A DNA stretch of 64,000 nt from Engraulis encrasicolus (GCF_034702125.1 NC_085875.1:42878770-42942769), one strand, 5' to 3'. Counted from the stretch's first letter, positions 1 through 40,342 are shown. A program made the numbers and translations. Notes: generated from the letters alone by a model not told the origin.

Positions 1-1728
1 AACTTGATTTAGCTTTGGAAAGCTCTGGTACTTTTTTGGCAAGTGTGAGTTCCCTTCCCTTTTTTCCCCTCTTCGGTCCTCAGACGGCAGTATTTGCTAA
101 TGTTGAAAATCAGGATTTTTTTTCTTGTTTTGACTCTTGACTGTTTTGGGGTTTTGTTTTGTCTTTTTTGTGCGTTTTTCCATAATGGTCTGGTGGTCTT
201 CAATGATTTAGAATAATGGCGATAAACAGGCTTGGGCAGGCCTGCCTGCTGTGTCTGCCTCCCTGACAAGGCTGGCTGGCTGGGTGTGGCGGTGGCCCCC
301 ATTGCTGCCCTGCCCTTGCCCGTAAACTGCTTGTTATGTGGTGGTGGCGACCCCTCCCTCTTTGATTAGGAGCAGTCAATTTGGCTTCACTCTAGATGAG
401 TTGATGGAACTGTGCTGTGCTGTAGCACTGCTCTTCACAATAGCTTGGCTTAAACTTTTGTCTGTTAAGATTTTAACATTTGAAGTTAAAATTTCTGTTG
501 GAGGCCTTCCAAAAACAACTTAACATTCTTACCTGAGAATGCTAATTCAGAGAGTCAACATTAGCTCAGTCTTCTTACTGTCTCCCTGCAAAAGTAAAGC
601 TATAGACTTCATCCTTTGAAAGATTTGTCATTTTGAGATAATACATGTGGCTTAGTCACTAAACTACATTGTTGAATGAAATCCAAGGGTTTATATTGGA
701 TAATTAAATTATCTACTTGTCAAATATTTGTCATCATATTGCAGATCAGATCAGACTTATGACCAGATCAGTATGCTAGAAGAACTATATTCAGACATTT
801 TATCTATCATCAGCGTTAGTTCTGGCAGGCACTGGTAGGTAAGTGCTTGCCGCTTCTGATTCCCGCCAGATGATCTAGGTCAGCTTGCCAACTCTCCTCA
901 CTCTTGATAGGTCAGTTTATTGTATTATTATATATATTTTTTACTCAACCCCAGCCACTCACTTCTTTGCAACCCACCAACTCCCCAGCTCCACATTGTC
1001 GTGTATAACATGGCATAGTCTACTTTTTGCCACGTTGCCTGCTCTGTTCATGCGGGAATTGTTTGCTCTCCTAAATTATTGTATTTGTCTGATATGCAAT
1101 GTTAATGTAATGTATGACATGCAAAGATATTTGTTCCTCTTCTTGCCTGGATACCACACCAGGCCAAAGTTACACATTTGGCAACACTTAAATTGAAGCT
1201 GTCTACAAAAGAGTAATATGGGAAAAATAAGGAAATGTCAAAAAAGGCACTTAAAATTGACTGCCATTTAGTATAATTGATGTTGTGGTAGCATAATGCC
1301 ATGTTTAAAAAGTAAAACAGTTTATATTACATGGACATATTCAAGTAAAGTGTTACAGCAGCACAGTATCGCGCTCAATTTCTACAAGTTATACTCTCCC
1401 ATTAGTCAGGCTTAGAGCCCATACTAAACACAACTTCCTACTGTACTAAATATGATGGTTTTCTTTATTACTCTATGTCTGCCTGCTTTATTGTCTTGCT
1501 GACCATATGTCACTATGTTTGGCAACTCAATGCCTGATCAAGAAGGGAATGTCAAAAAATTATTTTGAATTTAGTATAGACACACATCAGATGTCCTCAT
1601 TGAAGTAAGATCCCTCTCAAAGGGCTAGATATAATCCTACCAAACAGTATTGGATATCGGTCTTAAAGCCATTGCCATTGCAGTGGAATTCAAACTCTAC
1701 TGAACCATCTCTAGGATGGAGCCCGCTC
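1..1728. other. prkd3 intron, no feature recognised
   Basis: AT-rich, mostly unique-looking sequence. I searched for the preceding PH-domain exon (ending in the residues before EIPLSEI) and did not find it. No repeat family was recognised. Confidence 0.5.
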
Positions 1729-1846
1729 TTCTTCTTCTGCTTCTTCTTCTTCTTCTTCTTCTTCTTCTTCTTCTTCTTTCCCCTCCTCCTCTTCTTCTTC
1801 TTCTTCTTCTTCTTCTTTCTCCTCCTCCTCTTCTTCTTCTTTCTCC

Positions 1847-1877
<31 letters not shown>

Positions 1878-1990
1878 CTTCTTCTTCTTCTTCTTCTTCT
1901 TCTTCTTCTTCTTCTTTCTCCTCCTCCTCTTCTTCTTCTTTCTCCACCTCCACCTCCTCCTCCTCCTCTTCTTCTTCTTCTTCTTCTTCC

Positions 1991-2021
<31 letters not shown>

Positions 2022-2083
2022 CTTCTTCTTCTTCTTTCTCCTCCTTCTCCTCCTACTCTTCTTCTTCTTCTTCTTCTTCTTTT
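1729..2083. repeat. (TTC)n/(CTC)n polypyrimidine tract, about 355 bp
   Basis: Nearly pure C/T on the plus strand: runs of ctt triplets broken by ctcctcctc and single A's. The complementary strand is GAA/GAG-rich. It lies in a prkd3 intron, with UUC on the transcript side. Confidence 0.95.
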
Positions 2084-2476
2084 TCATGGCACATCTACCG
2101 TGACCACTGAAGCTTGTGCAGCCCCTTAGCTGTCGTGTGAGGGGCAGCGTGGCGAGGCGAGCGCATGGCTTCTGCCTCCCTCCATTTGGCAGTCATGAGG
2201 CCCCCTCCGTTTGAAGACGAGACCCCTGCACTTGTGGTTGGTGTGTGTTGTGTGTTGTGCTGCCTCTGATGGGGTATCTGGTGGTGGTGAGGGGGGGGGC
2301 TCGGAGTCTGTCTCTCCAGCTAACGACTTGCGGCCCCAGCTCGGCCCATCCCCAGCCCATCCCCAACCTCTTCTATCCACCCCCTCATTGTCCACTTGCC
2401 CACCCCCATTACAGTAGTCGCGGAGTCTCTCTGTGGCTACTGCCAGGCTGCCTAGCGCACGCTTCTCTTCTCCACA

Positions 2477-2849
<373 letters not shown>

Positions 2850-3017
2850 AGGCTTTGGTGCGCTGCCTTGTAATCATGGAGCTCCTCAGTGGGTTGAGTC
2901 ACGTGGTGCCGTCTGCTAACCACAAGCACTTCATTCGATACTCCGTGCAGACCACAGCCAGTACACAGGACCCTATTGGTGGAAGCCAACTCCTTCAGCT
3001 TTGTGTTGGAGTTTTTT

Positions 3018-3068
<51 letters not shown>
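3018..3068. repeat. (TC)n microsatellite
   Basis: Pure tc repeats of about 50 bp in the prkd3 intron. Confidence 0.9.
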
Positions 3069-3072
<4 letters not shown>

Positions 3073-3663
3073 TTGAGACCGAGAGTGAGGTTAAGGCAGG
3101 AGGCGGACTTTTAAAAGGGCTACCCAGATTGCTTGCTTGCCTCATTTTAAAGTTTGGAGGGAACTGTGACAGCTTTAGGCAAAAGATAGGCAGTCTCTTT
3201 CTTTCTTCTGTCTTGGTGATTAGGTTGAGCAAGCCCACTTAGTAGTCAGTAGCTATTAGACCAAAAGGCTCAAATTAATTGTGGAAATAATAACAATATA
3301 CTATTGCTTACATTATTCAGATCACGGACTTTGTAGCAATGGATGGGGACCTGAAACCACTTCGCTTTAACCAGGCAGCTCTCGGGTCTTAGTTTGACCT
3401 TAATTGACTGCTCACCCTAGCAGCAGGTTTTTGACTGGAATGACTCAGCCTCTTTGCTCACTGTTGTCAACATTGGACTTAACATTGATTGAGTATTTGG
3501 CTGACCGTGCCCATTCTCTACCACCATCGAAGCCTTTTTTAACTTATTAACTCAGCCTCTCAAGTCACTGTCAGCACCTGAGCAGGTACTGGACCTCACG
3601 CTGGTGTGGTGATTGGACTGACCGTGCTCACCTCATCTCTACCTACTACTTGACCCCCTGCAG

Positions 3664-30356
<26,693 letters not shown>

Positions 30357-32960
30357 AGGATGGGAGGACTACAGTACATGCGTGAAGAACGATACATGTG
30401 CCTGTGTAGTGGAGCGTGTGTAAGAGATGTGGCCGTGTGTGTACGTATGCGCGTGTGTAGCGGATTGGAAGAGAAGTGTTTGTTTGTTTGTGTGTGTGTG
30501 TGTTGTTGTTGGAAGTGGACATTGTGAGGAAAGATGAGGTGACCTTCGTGTGTGGACCTGGACAATATATGAGAAATGACTCCAGGACTCCTGGAGGGAG
30601 GACATTATTGCCTGTGGGCCTCACCTTGAACTTGGGACACAGGACATGGCACACGGAACACAGAACACGGAACATGGGACATGGTTCTAGAGCCGCAAGG
30701 AGAGGAGTGAAAAGTGACTGTTCTCTCCACAGACATGGGAGCTGGATCACTGCCACGGATACAGAATACTGGGAGAGACTGTCTATGAATAATATGCTGA
30801 CCCCAGTGGAAAGACTTTACAAAAAAGGACTCATTATGTTTTTTGTCTTGTTCTCTTTTTTAAAATACATCTATATTTTTATATTTAAACATACATTCCA
30901 TGCCTTTTGGGAGGGAGGGTGTGTCGTTCAGTTGCTTGGGCCTTTTGAAAGCAGTGAGTGGGGACAACTAAACCGTACAACTAAATAGTAGGCCTAAAAC
31001 TATATTGTTATTTTTTTTATTGTTGTATGATTTACTGATAAAAAGGATAATGTTAAAGGCCATTTTCTTTGGGAGAAGTTGAGATGTTTGTCTGCATGTT
31101 TTTTTATAACATGAATTTGTGAATTGTTGTTGAATTGATTAATTGTTCCTTATTTTTGTGTTGCTAGCTGTTTTTCTATAATATATGAGGGTTTGGAACT
31201 GGAACATTTTTCTCTTCTACAGTAGCCTGGCAAACCAGATTATAATGTTAAATGTATAGTCTAGGCTCGCACCATAGGCAGTCACCATGCTAAGGCCACC
31301 TTAATGACTCTGTACACAGATTCAAAACTAGACAGAGCGTTTTAATTAGAGGACCGAGCCAAGCAAGATTCATGGCTCAGCTACAACTATCCATTTGCCA
31401 TTTAGGAGATTAAGTTTCTTCACCTGATCTGACCCGTGGCAGCCTTTGATGTTACCTAGCTACTGGAAGATTGTCTAATCCGTGTATCCGTGTAATGCTT
31501 TAAAAATGTCTATTCTCCTGGTTAAACAAAAGACCAAAGATCCTAACACTGCCAGAAAGATTAACACTCCAGTATTGAAAAGCAGCGATCCTGTAAAATA
31601 ATAATAACAAGGCTTTCAGGTACCAAAGACAAGTTCCTCAGACATGCAATATTGCCAGAAATAGCATCAAAGACTGATATTCAATCTTGACCGTTTGCAA
31701 GTCATTGGATTGAATGATTAGATATCTGGCATATCTATTCTGCAGTGCAATACTTTCAAAATCCTTCCTCAGTACTCAGGACCCATCTGTACATCTAAGA
31801 CGCTAACTGATCTTTCAGCCCTAGAACGTTCAGATTGAATGAAATTGAATTTGATGGACATGTTTTCTAGAAAAATATACAGTACAGTGTAAAAGCCCCA
31901 GTACCGAGCTCACTCATAATACTCTAGGACCACCCTTTTAAAATATTTTCTATGTTTATTTTTTTTATTATTTGGTCTTTAGTTCAACAGGTTAGATAAC
32001 ACTAAAGTTGCAGGCAGCACTGTTGAACAATGGTAGACAGACCACCCCCAAACACTATTATTATCACAAATTATAATACACTGTTTGTTCCTTCAGTTTT
32101 GAATAGACATTCCACTGCCAGAAGACTTGTACTGATAACTGTGGCTTGGGCTTTTGAAAGCACAAGAAAACTGCCTTCAGTCCCCTCATTCCTTCAAAAG
32201 TTTGATCATTTCCCCCAATGACTGTTCTCTGTGTGTTGTACGCTTGTGTGTTTTTGTCTTGGAGAGGATCCCAGCGCTGTTGACTGCCTTCATGGTTAAT
32301 CACTTTGGGATTCTAGTGACTTCTGGTTAAAAAAAGAGGGAATTGTTTACTTTCAGTGAGACACTCAGGCTCGCCACTGAGGAGAAAGCTTACAAGAGGC
32401 AACTGAGGTGTGTCTGAGTACTGAAGTGTTAAGCAATTGCTTCAAAAAGAAGCCTAAATGCTACGTCTTGTCTTTTTAGGCTAGACAATGATGGCAAAGT
32501 TTTCACTTCAAATGAACTTAATAGGGTTTGGGACGCAACGCCCAACCACAAAAAGAACAATGTGCATGTTCAATTCAAAGGGCTTTTGAATACTGCCGAT
32601 GTCACAAAGAGGTTAGAGTGCGCAAAAGCAAAAAAATATATAAATAAATTTAAAAACCATCACTTTTCTGCATGCCAAGGTCTGCTTACTGCCGCAGGGT
32701 TCGATGTGTTTCTCTGTTTCAGGAGTCTTATTAACTTTGTCAGAGTGAAAGTTTTTTTTTTCTTCGAAAGCGTAAAAATTGAAACTCTTGCTTAGTGTGG
32801 CAAAAAAAACATCTTGGCCGAATGTGATATTATGGTTTGGGATTTTGAAAAAGAGACCACCCCTTGAACTGTCTATGTTGCCACTGGATTGGCATTTGTT
32901 TGTGTTTTGTATATTTTAGTACATACAGATTTTAATAATAAAAAACAACAACCGTTTTTT
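30357..32960 (+). other. prkd3: prkd3 3' UTR (probable) with poly(A) signal
   Basis: About 2.6 kb of AT-rich sequence follows the stop without another gene. AATAAA at 32937-32942 is followed within 15-25 nt by a T/GT-rich stretch, a normal cleavage context. No earlier signal with such a downstream element stood out, but shorter alternative ends cannot be excluded. I saw no transposon inside this stretch. Confidence 0.55.
32937..32942 (+). terminator. Polyadenylation signal AATAAA, prkd3
   Basis: A canonical hexamer in the run aataataaaaa, followed by the GT-rich tract gttttttgttgtctcagtg. It is placed about 2.6 kb after the prkd3 stop codon. Confidence 0.5.
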
Positions 32961-33219
32961 GTTGTCTCAGTGAAGTTGCTTTAACTTAAGACGAAGAATG
33001 ATTTTTAGGAACACGTTTAAGCTCTAAATCGAAACAGCGACTGGGAAAATGATGGTTTCTGGCCAAATGTGTGAATTAAAGAGGATGTGAGATGTAAAAT
33101 GTAAAAAGGAAGTTAAATCACTCAGCATTAAGTCGTAGCAGCACGGTTACTACTGCTGGTTTGGGGTTCATGGCTACTTGCATGTGTGCAGTGTCCCAGC
33201 ATGTGTTTGTACTTGTCTG

Positions 33220-33342
<123 letters not shown>

Positions 33343-33432
33343 ATGTTTGTGTTAGAAAGAGAGGTGGTTTGTGTGTGTTTTATTTGTGTGTGCATGTGCG
33401 TGCATGTATGCGCATGTGTAAGATGATGTGAA

Positions 33433-33439
33433 CGTGTGT

Positions 33440-33478
<39 letters not shown>

Positions 33479-33499
33479 TGTGTCCGTGTGTGTGTGTGT

Positions 33500-33538
<39 letters not shown>

Positions 33539-33561
33539 TGTGTCCGTGTGTGTGTGTGTGT
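33433..33561. repeat. Interrupted (TG)n tract with internal duplication
   Basis: The block tgtgtttgtgtgtccgtgtg occurs twice about 60 bp apart, so the tract grew by block duplication as well as slippage. Confidence 0.85.
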
Positions 33562-33778
33562 TAACTATATTATGTGTGTCACTGGGGGGAAGGGACGTTG
33601 TGTTGCGCATGGTGTGGGTGTGTGTTGGGGGGAGGGAGGGAGGGTGTTGGCCAAGCTAACCGCTGCGCAATAGTGGCACCACATGTCAAATCTCATTTGC
33701 AGCAGCTGGATGTAATTCCTTAACCGCCAGCCATTAAGCCAAGCGTCTCCTGCAAGCCCCGCGCAGAAATGTGATAGT

Positions 33779-33880
33779 GAGGAGAAGGAGAAGAAGAAGA
33801 ATAAGAGGAGGAGGAGAAGAAGAAGAAGAAGAAGAAGAGCAGGAGGAGAAGGAGAAGAGAATACAAGAGGAGAGGAGGAA
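33779..33880. repeat. Purine-rich (GAA/GGA)n tract
   Basis: About 100 bp of A/G-only triplets immediately before the LINE 3' fragment at 33882. Confidence 0.85.
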
Positions 33881-33881
33881 G

Positions 33882-33998
33882 TTAAAGTCAAACTCAGCTT
33901 TACTGTCAATGCCTTCACATGCACTAGTCATACAAAGGAATTAAAATTGCATTTTTATTTTACACGCCCATGTGAATACAGGATAGGATATTTAAAGT
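33882..33998 (-). mobile_element. 3' end fragment of the same LINE family
   Basis: actgtcaatgccttcacatg and cactagtcatacaaaggaat match the 3' terminal region at 59622-59670 with moderate divergence, including tttaaagtgcaag further on. Only the extreme 3' end is kept. Confidence 0.65.
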
Positions 33999-34139
33999 GC
34001 AAGAGAGAGCAACATAGGGCGTACGTAGTAGAGACGTATTGAACCTATCCTATGTGCATAATATAGTAATAATTAACATTTAAGTTAGTCTACGCTGACT
34101 GAGAAAAGAAACAAGTGTGCAGCACAGTACAGGCAGGCA

Positions 34140-34276
34140 GGGTGGGGGGGCAAAGGGGTCATTTGTCCCGGGCCCAGATAGAGAGGGTGCCCAAAATTGG
34201 GTTTCCATCACATTGTATGTATTGGATGGGGGGCCCTTTCAGATGACTTTGACCTGGGACCGTCAACGGCCCTGCA
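34140..34276. mobile_element. hAT-like MITE, second copy (partial)
   Basis: Reverse-complement relative of 29065-29218 (cccgggcccagatagagagg, ggggggccctttcagatgac, ending ggccctg). The left end is not preserved. Confidence 0.5.
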
Positions 34277-34649
34277 ATCAAGTCAAATAGATCAGGCATC
34301 ATAGGCAGCAGCAACAAGGAGCAACATAAGAGAAGAGAAGAAAAGGAGGAGGAAGAGGAGGAAGAAGAGAAGATGAGGTGGAAGAAGAGAGAAGCAGAAG
34401 GAACTTTGTGGTAGGAGAAAGGAAAGGAGAAGTCTGGCATGAAGTCACTGATTGCAACTCTATACACAAAGTGAGAAGTGCCAGAGTCTCGATTGAAACT
34501 CAGGGAGGAGAGTGGACACTACGCTGTGGTTTCCATGTCCAGCTTTGGACATCTCTTGTGAAATCGTATTATTCTTGTGTCATCACGGTCATCAAGTTCA
34601 TCACACAGTCTTGGGATATTAGCTGAACTGACACCCAAGAGGTATTTAA

Positions 34650-35288
34650 CCCTCCTGTTATCCTTGGGGTCTATTTGACCCTATTCAATGTTTAACGTCT
34701 AAAAAATACATGAAGTAACATAAATCTTTGATAACTTTTCCTAAATATATGGTTCAATGTGAAAAAAGTGAAATTTCCATAAAAATGTTTTCCCTATAAG
34801 TGCTGTACACGTTTTTGTTACATCTGTGTTCCTTGGGGTCAATTTGACCCCAAATTATTTTAAGTGTATTAAACATAAATGGAACATCCATATTTTGCTA
34901 ATACATGTTCCAATCTGTCTAGATTATGTAAAATACATGGACATAAGTTATTCAGAGCAGAACATTTTGCTTTATTTAGGGCTCTGATAACTAACAATAT
35001 GTATGATGTGGACGAGGGCCAAAACTGATTCAAGGCAACTTTTGGACAGTTGTTGCACATTTTCGCCTAGTCATGGATTAGTTTTTTTTGGTGTGTGGGC
35101 TGTGTCTGGGGGTGCTAGGACTTATCTAAAGGGCTTTTTATGTCCCCAACAGAGCAACAGTTAATATCTGGGGCATAAACCGGCGCAAAAGTTTTTGCTT
35201 CTACTGATTTTGTAGATATTTAAGTGGCTGGGGTCAAAATGACGCCAAGGATCACGGTCGTAACCTAAATCTGAGGATAACAGGAGGG
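34650..35288. mobile_element. piggyBac-like MITE (TTAA target)
   Basis: 639 bp with ends CCCTCCTGTTATCC and GGATAACAGGAGGG, directly flanked by TTAA (34646-34649 and 35289-35292). The interior has inverted tgggGTCaatttgacccc-type motifs. No transposase frame was recognised. Confidence 0.8.
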
Positions 35289-35292
35289 TTAA

Positions 35293-36254
35293 GTAACCAC
35301 GAATGTACACATTTTGTATTAAATGCATCACTTGTTTTTTTTTTCAATAAAAAAATATAAAATATAGTTATAAAGTAATATAATCACTGATAATGATCAC
35401 TGGTAAACATTGCCTCAGAATGAGAAAGAAAATGCTGTAGACTCTAAATGACATCAGTTCTCCATGGAAATGTCCTTGAGGGCTTTGCTAGTAAATTGGT
35501 CCCCTAAAGTCTTCATGATCAGGATATCTTGCTCGCTTCATCTTTTCGCTCTCTGAAATGGTTTCAAGATGGTTACTGGTGTGCTGTGTCCCATGTTGGA
35601 GCTGATAGCAGTTATCCCCTGGCCTGCAGGGTGGAGACAGCCAGGCACCTAGCCCTGTTGCCTTTAAGCAACTCCTCCACACCGCACCACACCTCACCAC
35701 ACCACACTCCTCTGCCCTTGGGCAACACCTGACCCTAATTGCCCTCTCACTCTGAGGTCATGCATTGTAATTTGTTGGACTAACATCATTCATTATTATT
35801 ACAACACTGGTTTACCTGCTGTCCATTCAGTTCATGGCTCAATGACGTTTTAGTAGCACATGTCAGGGTTGTGCAATCACAGCTAAAACCTCTATTGTGT
35901 GGATTTTCCAGATTTTTCTTTGTTTTAGTGGACTATCTGAGAAGCATATTCATTGCAGCACATTAATTATTACCAGTTACTAATTAATTTATGGACATTA
36001 GCAGTTGTTGTACCACCTGACCTCTGAGCCCCCCAAAAATGGCATTGACCCACATACACATAATAGGCCACACAATTGACCCACATACACATAATATAAA
36101 GTATCTTAGAATAAGGTGTGCAGTAAACCAAGTAGTATCCTGATAAGAGGCAACCTCTTACAGTTCACTCAGTGAAGAGAGTGATCATCACACATTACTT
36201 ATAAGCAGAATACACATCAAGGCCAAATGTTAGCGAATGCGTAAGATGCACACA
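35293..36254. other. Intergenic, no gene recognised
   Basis: AT-rich with a small caccacacc repeat at 35680-35705. No frame with family resemblance. Confidence 0.45.
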
Positions 36255-37146
36255 CACTCACCGGCCACTTAATTAGGAACACCTCTCTACTGCTGGGTTG
36301 GAACCCCTTTTGCCTTCAGAACTGCCTGAACTGTCTGCAACAATACTTGGGTAGGCTGTGGCATTCCAACAAAGATAAATTGGTACTAATTGGCCCAAAT
36401 TGTGCCAAGAAAATATCCTTATGCCATTATATTTCCAGCCTGAAACATTGATGTAAGGCTGGGTTGACCCATGTTTTCATGCTGTTGACGCCAAATTCGG
36501 ACCATTACACCTGAGTGTTGCAGTAGATATCAAGACTCATCAGACCAAGCAACATTTTTCTGATCTTCTAGCGTCGTTTATGGTGAGCCTGGCCAAATTG
36601 TTGCCTCATTTTCCTGGTCTTAGCTGACAGGAGTGGCACCAAATGTGGTTTTCTGCTGCTGTAGCCCATTTGCCTCAAGATTTGATGTGCTGTGTAATCG
36701 GGGATTTTCTTATGCATACCTCGGTTGTAATGAGTGGTTATCTGTAATGTTGCCTTTGTATCAGCTCCAATCAGTTTGGCCATTATCTTCAGACCTCTGC
36801 CATCAACAAGACATTTTTGCCCACAGAATCGTTGCTCACTGTATTGTTTTTTTCTTTTTCGCACCATTCTTTGTAAACCCTAGAGACGGTTATGTGTTAA
36901 TATCCCAGTAGATCAGTCTTTTCTGAAATATTCAAATCAAGCCTTTCGACATCAACAGCCATGCCATGTTCAAAGTCATTTAAATAGCCTTTCTTCCCTA
37001 TTATGATGCCCGGTTTGAACTGCATAAGACCATCTCGACCATGTCTACAAATGCATAGAGTTTCCACCATGTAATTGGCTGATCAGAAATTTGCCTCAAT
37101 GAACAGTTGTAAGTAACAGTGTTCCTAAAGAAGTGGCCGGTGAGTG
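36255..37146 (-). mobile_element. Tc1/mariner-like transposon, degenerate
   Basis: Inverted ends CACTCACCGGCCACTT and AAGTGGCCGGTGAGTG, with TA next to the right end (37147-37148). The left TA has decayed to CA. The minus strand holds a broken Tc1-type transposase (see 36275-36867). Confidence 0.8.
36275..36867 (-). pseudogene. Tc1-like transposase pseudogene
   Basis: The minus-strand frame 36867-36568 (99 codons) carries the N-terminal helix-turn-helix region (VRKRKKQYSEQ, LLSAKTRKMRQQFGQAHHK). A one-base shift near 36568 moves the reading to LEDQKNVAWSDES, the start of the DDE domain. A C-terminal remnant CWNATAYPSIVADSSGS appears near 36300-36370. Frameshifts and an internal deletion make it inactive. 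Confidence 0.78.
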
Positions 37147-37724
37147 TACAGTCTCACCAGTAACCGTTTCTCAGTTTGGTTGTTCAAGACACTTCTGTAC
37201 GGACGAAATTACTCTGAGGGTATGATAAGACCAGGCTATATAGAATGAGAATTTGGATAGCCATCCACGTTCATCCCAGTATACTGTGTAACAATCTCCT
37301 GATGCCTCCTCAAGATGCCTGAGCTGGTTATTGAATACAGTACTGATGTAAGCAATGGTGACAGAGCATGACTGTGTTGAAAGCCAACAGTCCACAGGCC
37401 CTCCATATCACATATCTTTCCTTCTCCACACACCACACTTGTCATCACCATCATCCCAATTTATGGGCCAGAGTGACTAACAGCACATTATGCACACTGC
37501 CTAGTTGTCTGGACTTGATGGCCGTCCTTGTGAAGGGCTGGACTGGGTCAGGCCCAGACATACTGTAAGTTGTGGGTTAAGAAAATGCAAAAAACCCAAA
37601 AGCTTTTGCCCACTGGGAAATACCATATGTATATGCCAGATTACCAGTCCATGCCTGCTCTTGGCATTATTTCATCACTCCTCCTGCACTCTCCACTCCA
37701 TTGTCATTGTGACACACCAAGTGA

Positions 37725-37960
37725 ACACTGCATACAACGAAATTGCATTTATACCTCACTCGTGCAAGGGGGCAGCCCCCAATGGTGCCAGAAAGAGAGC
37801 AGTGCAGTGGGACATTTCCATGCTCAGGGTACCTTAGTCATGGAGGAGGATGGGGGAGAGCACTGGTTTATTACTCCCCCCACCAACCTGGCGGGTCGGG
37901 AGCCGAACCGGCAACCTTTGGGCCACAGGTCTGACGCCCTAACCGCTTACCGTACCTTAC
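37725..37960 (-). mobile_element. tRNA-derived SINE
   Basis: On the minus strand: aagcggttagggcgtcagac, GGTTGCCGGTTCGGCTCCC (B box), then the gtaccctgagcatgg and cattgggggctgccccc body known from fish SINEs. The 3' end is diverged. Confidence 0.7.
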
Positions 37961-38039
37961 TTATCAGAGGTCTGATAGCAAATACTGTAGTGTGGGATTT
38001 GGGCCCTATGAAAGAACATCTTGTGTGATTGTGATGAGA

Positions 38040-38155
38040 CAACTGTGCTAGTTCACAACACAGTACCCCCCCCCCCCCCCTAAAAAGTTAAACACGTTGG
38101 GCCAACCTGTGCCCCCCTGTGCCCCCCTGGCAATTTTGGTCTAGAACCGCCACTG
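38040..38155. mobile_element. Possible MITE fragment
   Basis: Cytosine run, gtgcccccctggcaattttg and the end ggtctagaaccgccactg. The last motif resembles hAT-type ends seen in fish. No partner end or target repeat found. Confidence 0.3.
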
Positions 38156-38574
38156 GGTATTGCTGATGCTGATATCAAAATTTGTCACCATACACATTAC
38201 CATTTCAGCAGGGAGACCACTAGGGCCTTTCATGGAGAACCTTAAATACCCAATTTCGAAAGGCCTATGCGTTCTGTCTTTCCATCCCAAAGTGCAGAGG
38301 ACAGAATGCCTCTGCCATCTGGAAGTGAACGGTCAATGTCCTTTTTGGACCCATTTTGCTATTTTTTCTATATTTTCTATTATTTCTATCTTTTCCTGAA
38401 GCTGGCCCAGAGTATTGCTCCAGGGTATTGCTCCACGGTATTGGTTACAGTCTCTGCCTTACCCAAATAAACACCGGGGTTTCGGGACACACTTTCTCTG
38501 TATTGGTAGAATAGAATGCCTTTAATTGTCACTAATCACATGTACATCTATTATTATTTAGGATTATTGTTATT

Positions 38575-38655
38575 GGTCAGGGTGGGACTTGAACCTGCAA
38601 CCCTCCTATCCAAAGACCAACTACCTTACCATTAGGACAGCTCATGTCACCCCAA
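38575..38655 (-). mobile_element. tRNA-like SINE head fragment
   Basis: On the minus strand: gtcctaatggtaaggtagtt (A-box-like) and gggttgcaggttcaagtccc (B box). The adjoining sequence is not recognisable as a SINE body. Confidence 0.5.
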
Positions 38656-39154
38656 AAACAGTTGCAGGGGTGAGAGAACTAGTCCATCTGTAGCCTGATT
38701 ATCATCGACTTTAAAATCTCTGCGAGACTTGGTCTCTAACTAACGTTTCCCAAACGACATGGTTGACCCGCCTCTCTAGGTTTGCTTCTGATTGACTGGT
38801 TTCCACAAAAGTGAGTGGAGTTCCCGATTTTTACGGAGATCAGAAATGTAATTTACATTGCTCTTGGCCTTGAAGCCAACGGTCAATCTCCTTTCCCAGA
38901 AGCTGCCATCACAGGCGCTGGCAAGATTTCAGATGCCAATTTTATTGGCCTTGCTGACAGTAAAACGTACGCTGTCATAAAACCCCCCACCATGCTCAAG
39001 GTTAGGCAAGGGAGAGGGGAGAGGGGGTGTTTGAAGCCACAGAGGCCCTCAAGCTGTGGTCTGCTTCCTAAGATTTACAACTATGAATCCAACACTGCCT
39101 GTGATGTAAGCCTTGGCACCCCCCATTAAAAAAGAAGTTTTCGAGAGATTGGGG

Positions 39155-39283
<129 letters not shown>

Positions 39284-39371
39284 TGGATCAAACAGGTTCA
39301 CAATGCACATATTGTGTAAATATGTGTAATGAACTCCAGATGCCAGGCCCTAATCATTGGAAGACTTCCCG

Positions 39372-39480
<109 letters not shown>

Positions 39481-40017
39481 ACTCCAAAAAGATCAGCAAA
39501 CACACTCATAAAAGTGACTCATCTGATCTTCTGTCATGCAGGATGAGTTCTAATTGTGCGTTGTGTGTGTGTGTGTCTACTGCCAGGTGTTAGTGGAGCT
39601 CCATTTCAAGAGCAATTCTGCAAATAATTTGGCCTTGTTTACTATTTATCCTCACACAAACTCTCAAGTCGATTGACTGAACCTCTTAATAGTAGCTCTA
39701 TCTTATTGTCAACATAAATACAATCAAAGTGTGTAGGGCGTTTAGACAATACAGATACAATGGCGCCCCCCTCAGTTCATTTATAAAATTGCATTTGAAA
39801 TATTTGAAAGTTTCTTTTTTCCATCATCACACATACACATATTAGGTTACAAGCCCATAGTTTCCAGTATGGTGATGTAATGGTGATATGCCATTATAAG
39901 TCCTTTCTTCAGATTTATTTTAGGAAACTATTATCACCACCACACTTAGCATTTGATGCATTCATGTCCTGTACGTGAATGCAGTGGTTTGATAGAGTAG
40001 AGTAGAGTAGAGTAGAG

Positions 40018-40334
40018 CAGTGGTTCTTAACCTTTTTTCCTTAAAGCACCCCCTTACATGTGCCCAAGACAAGCCACGCACCCCCAACCCAAACTTCTGT
40101 GCGTGAACAAGCACTAAAAATGATTTAAGAAATGAGGCTTCCTGTTTGAGACATTAAGCAATACCTTAATTCCTTTGCATAGGGACCAAAACGTGTTTTT
40201 TTTTATTTTGCCCAATTATAATGTTCTCAAGCTACATTTTGGTCACAGCCTCAAAACAAACACAATTCCGTGCACCCCCTGAAATCTCTGGCGCACCCCC
40301 AGGGGGTGCCCGCACCCCAGGTTAAGAACCACTG
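40018..40334 (+). mobile_element. hAT-type MITE, uninterrupted copy
   Basis: CAGTGGTTCTTAACC ... GGTTAAGAACCACTG, 317 bp, flanked by gagtagag on both sides (40010-40017 and 40335-40342). The flanking sequence is itself a (GAGTA)n tail, so the duplication is less decisive than at 4055. Gives the ancestral state of the split copy at 4063-15596. Confidence 0.85.
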
Positions 40335-40342
40335 GAGTAGAG

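Noticed and set aside
1617..2129. Long open frames of poly-Lys/Glu/Phe/Leu/Ser on both strands
   Set aside because: Products of the TTC/GAA tract; no domain and no independent evidence of coding.
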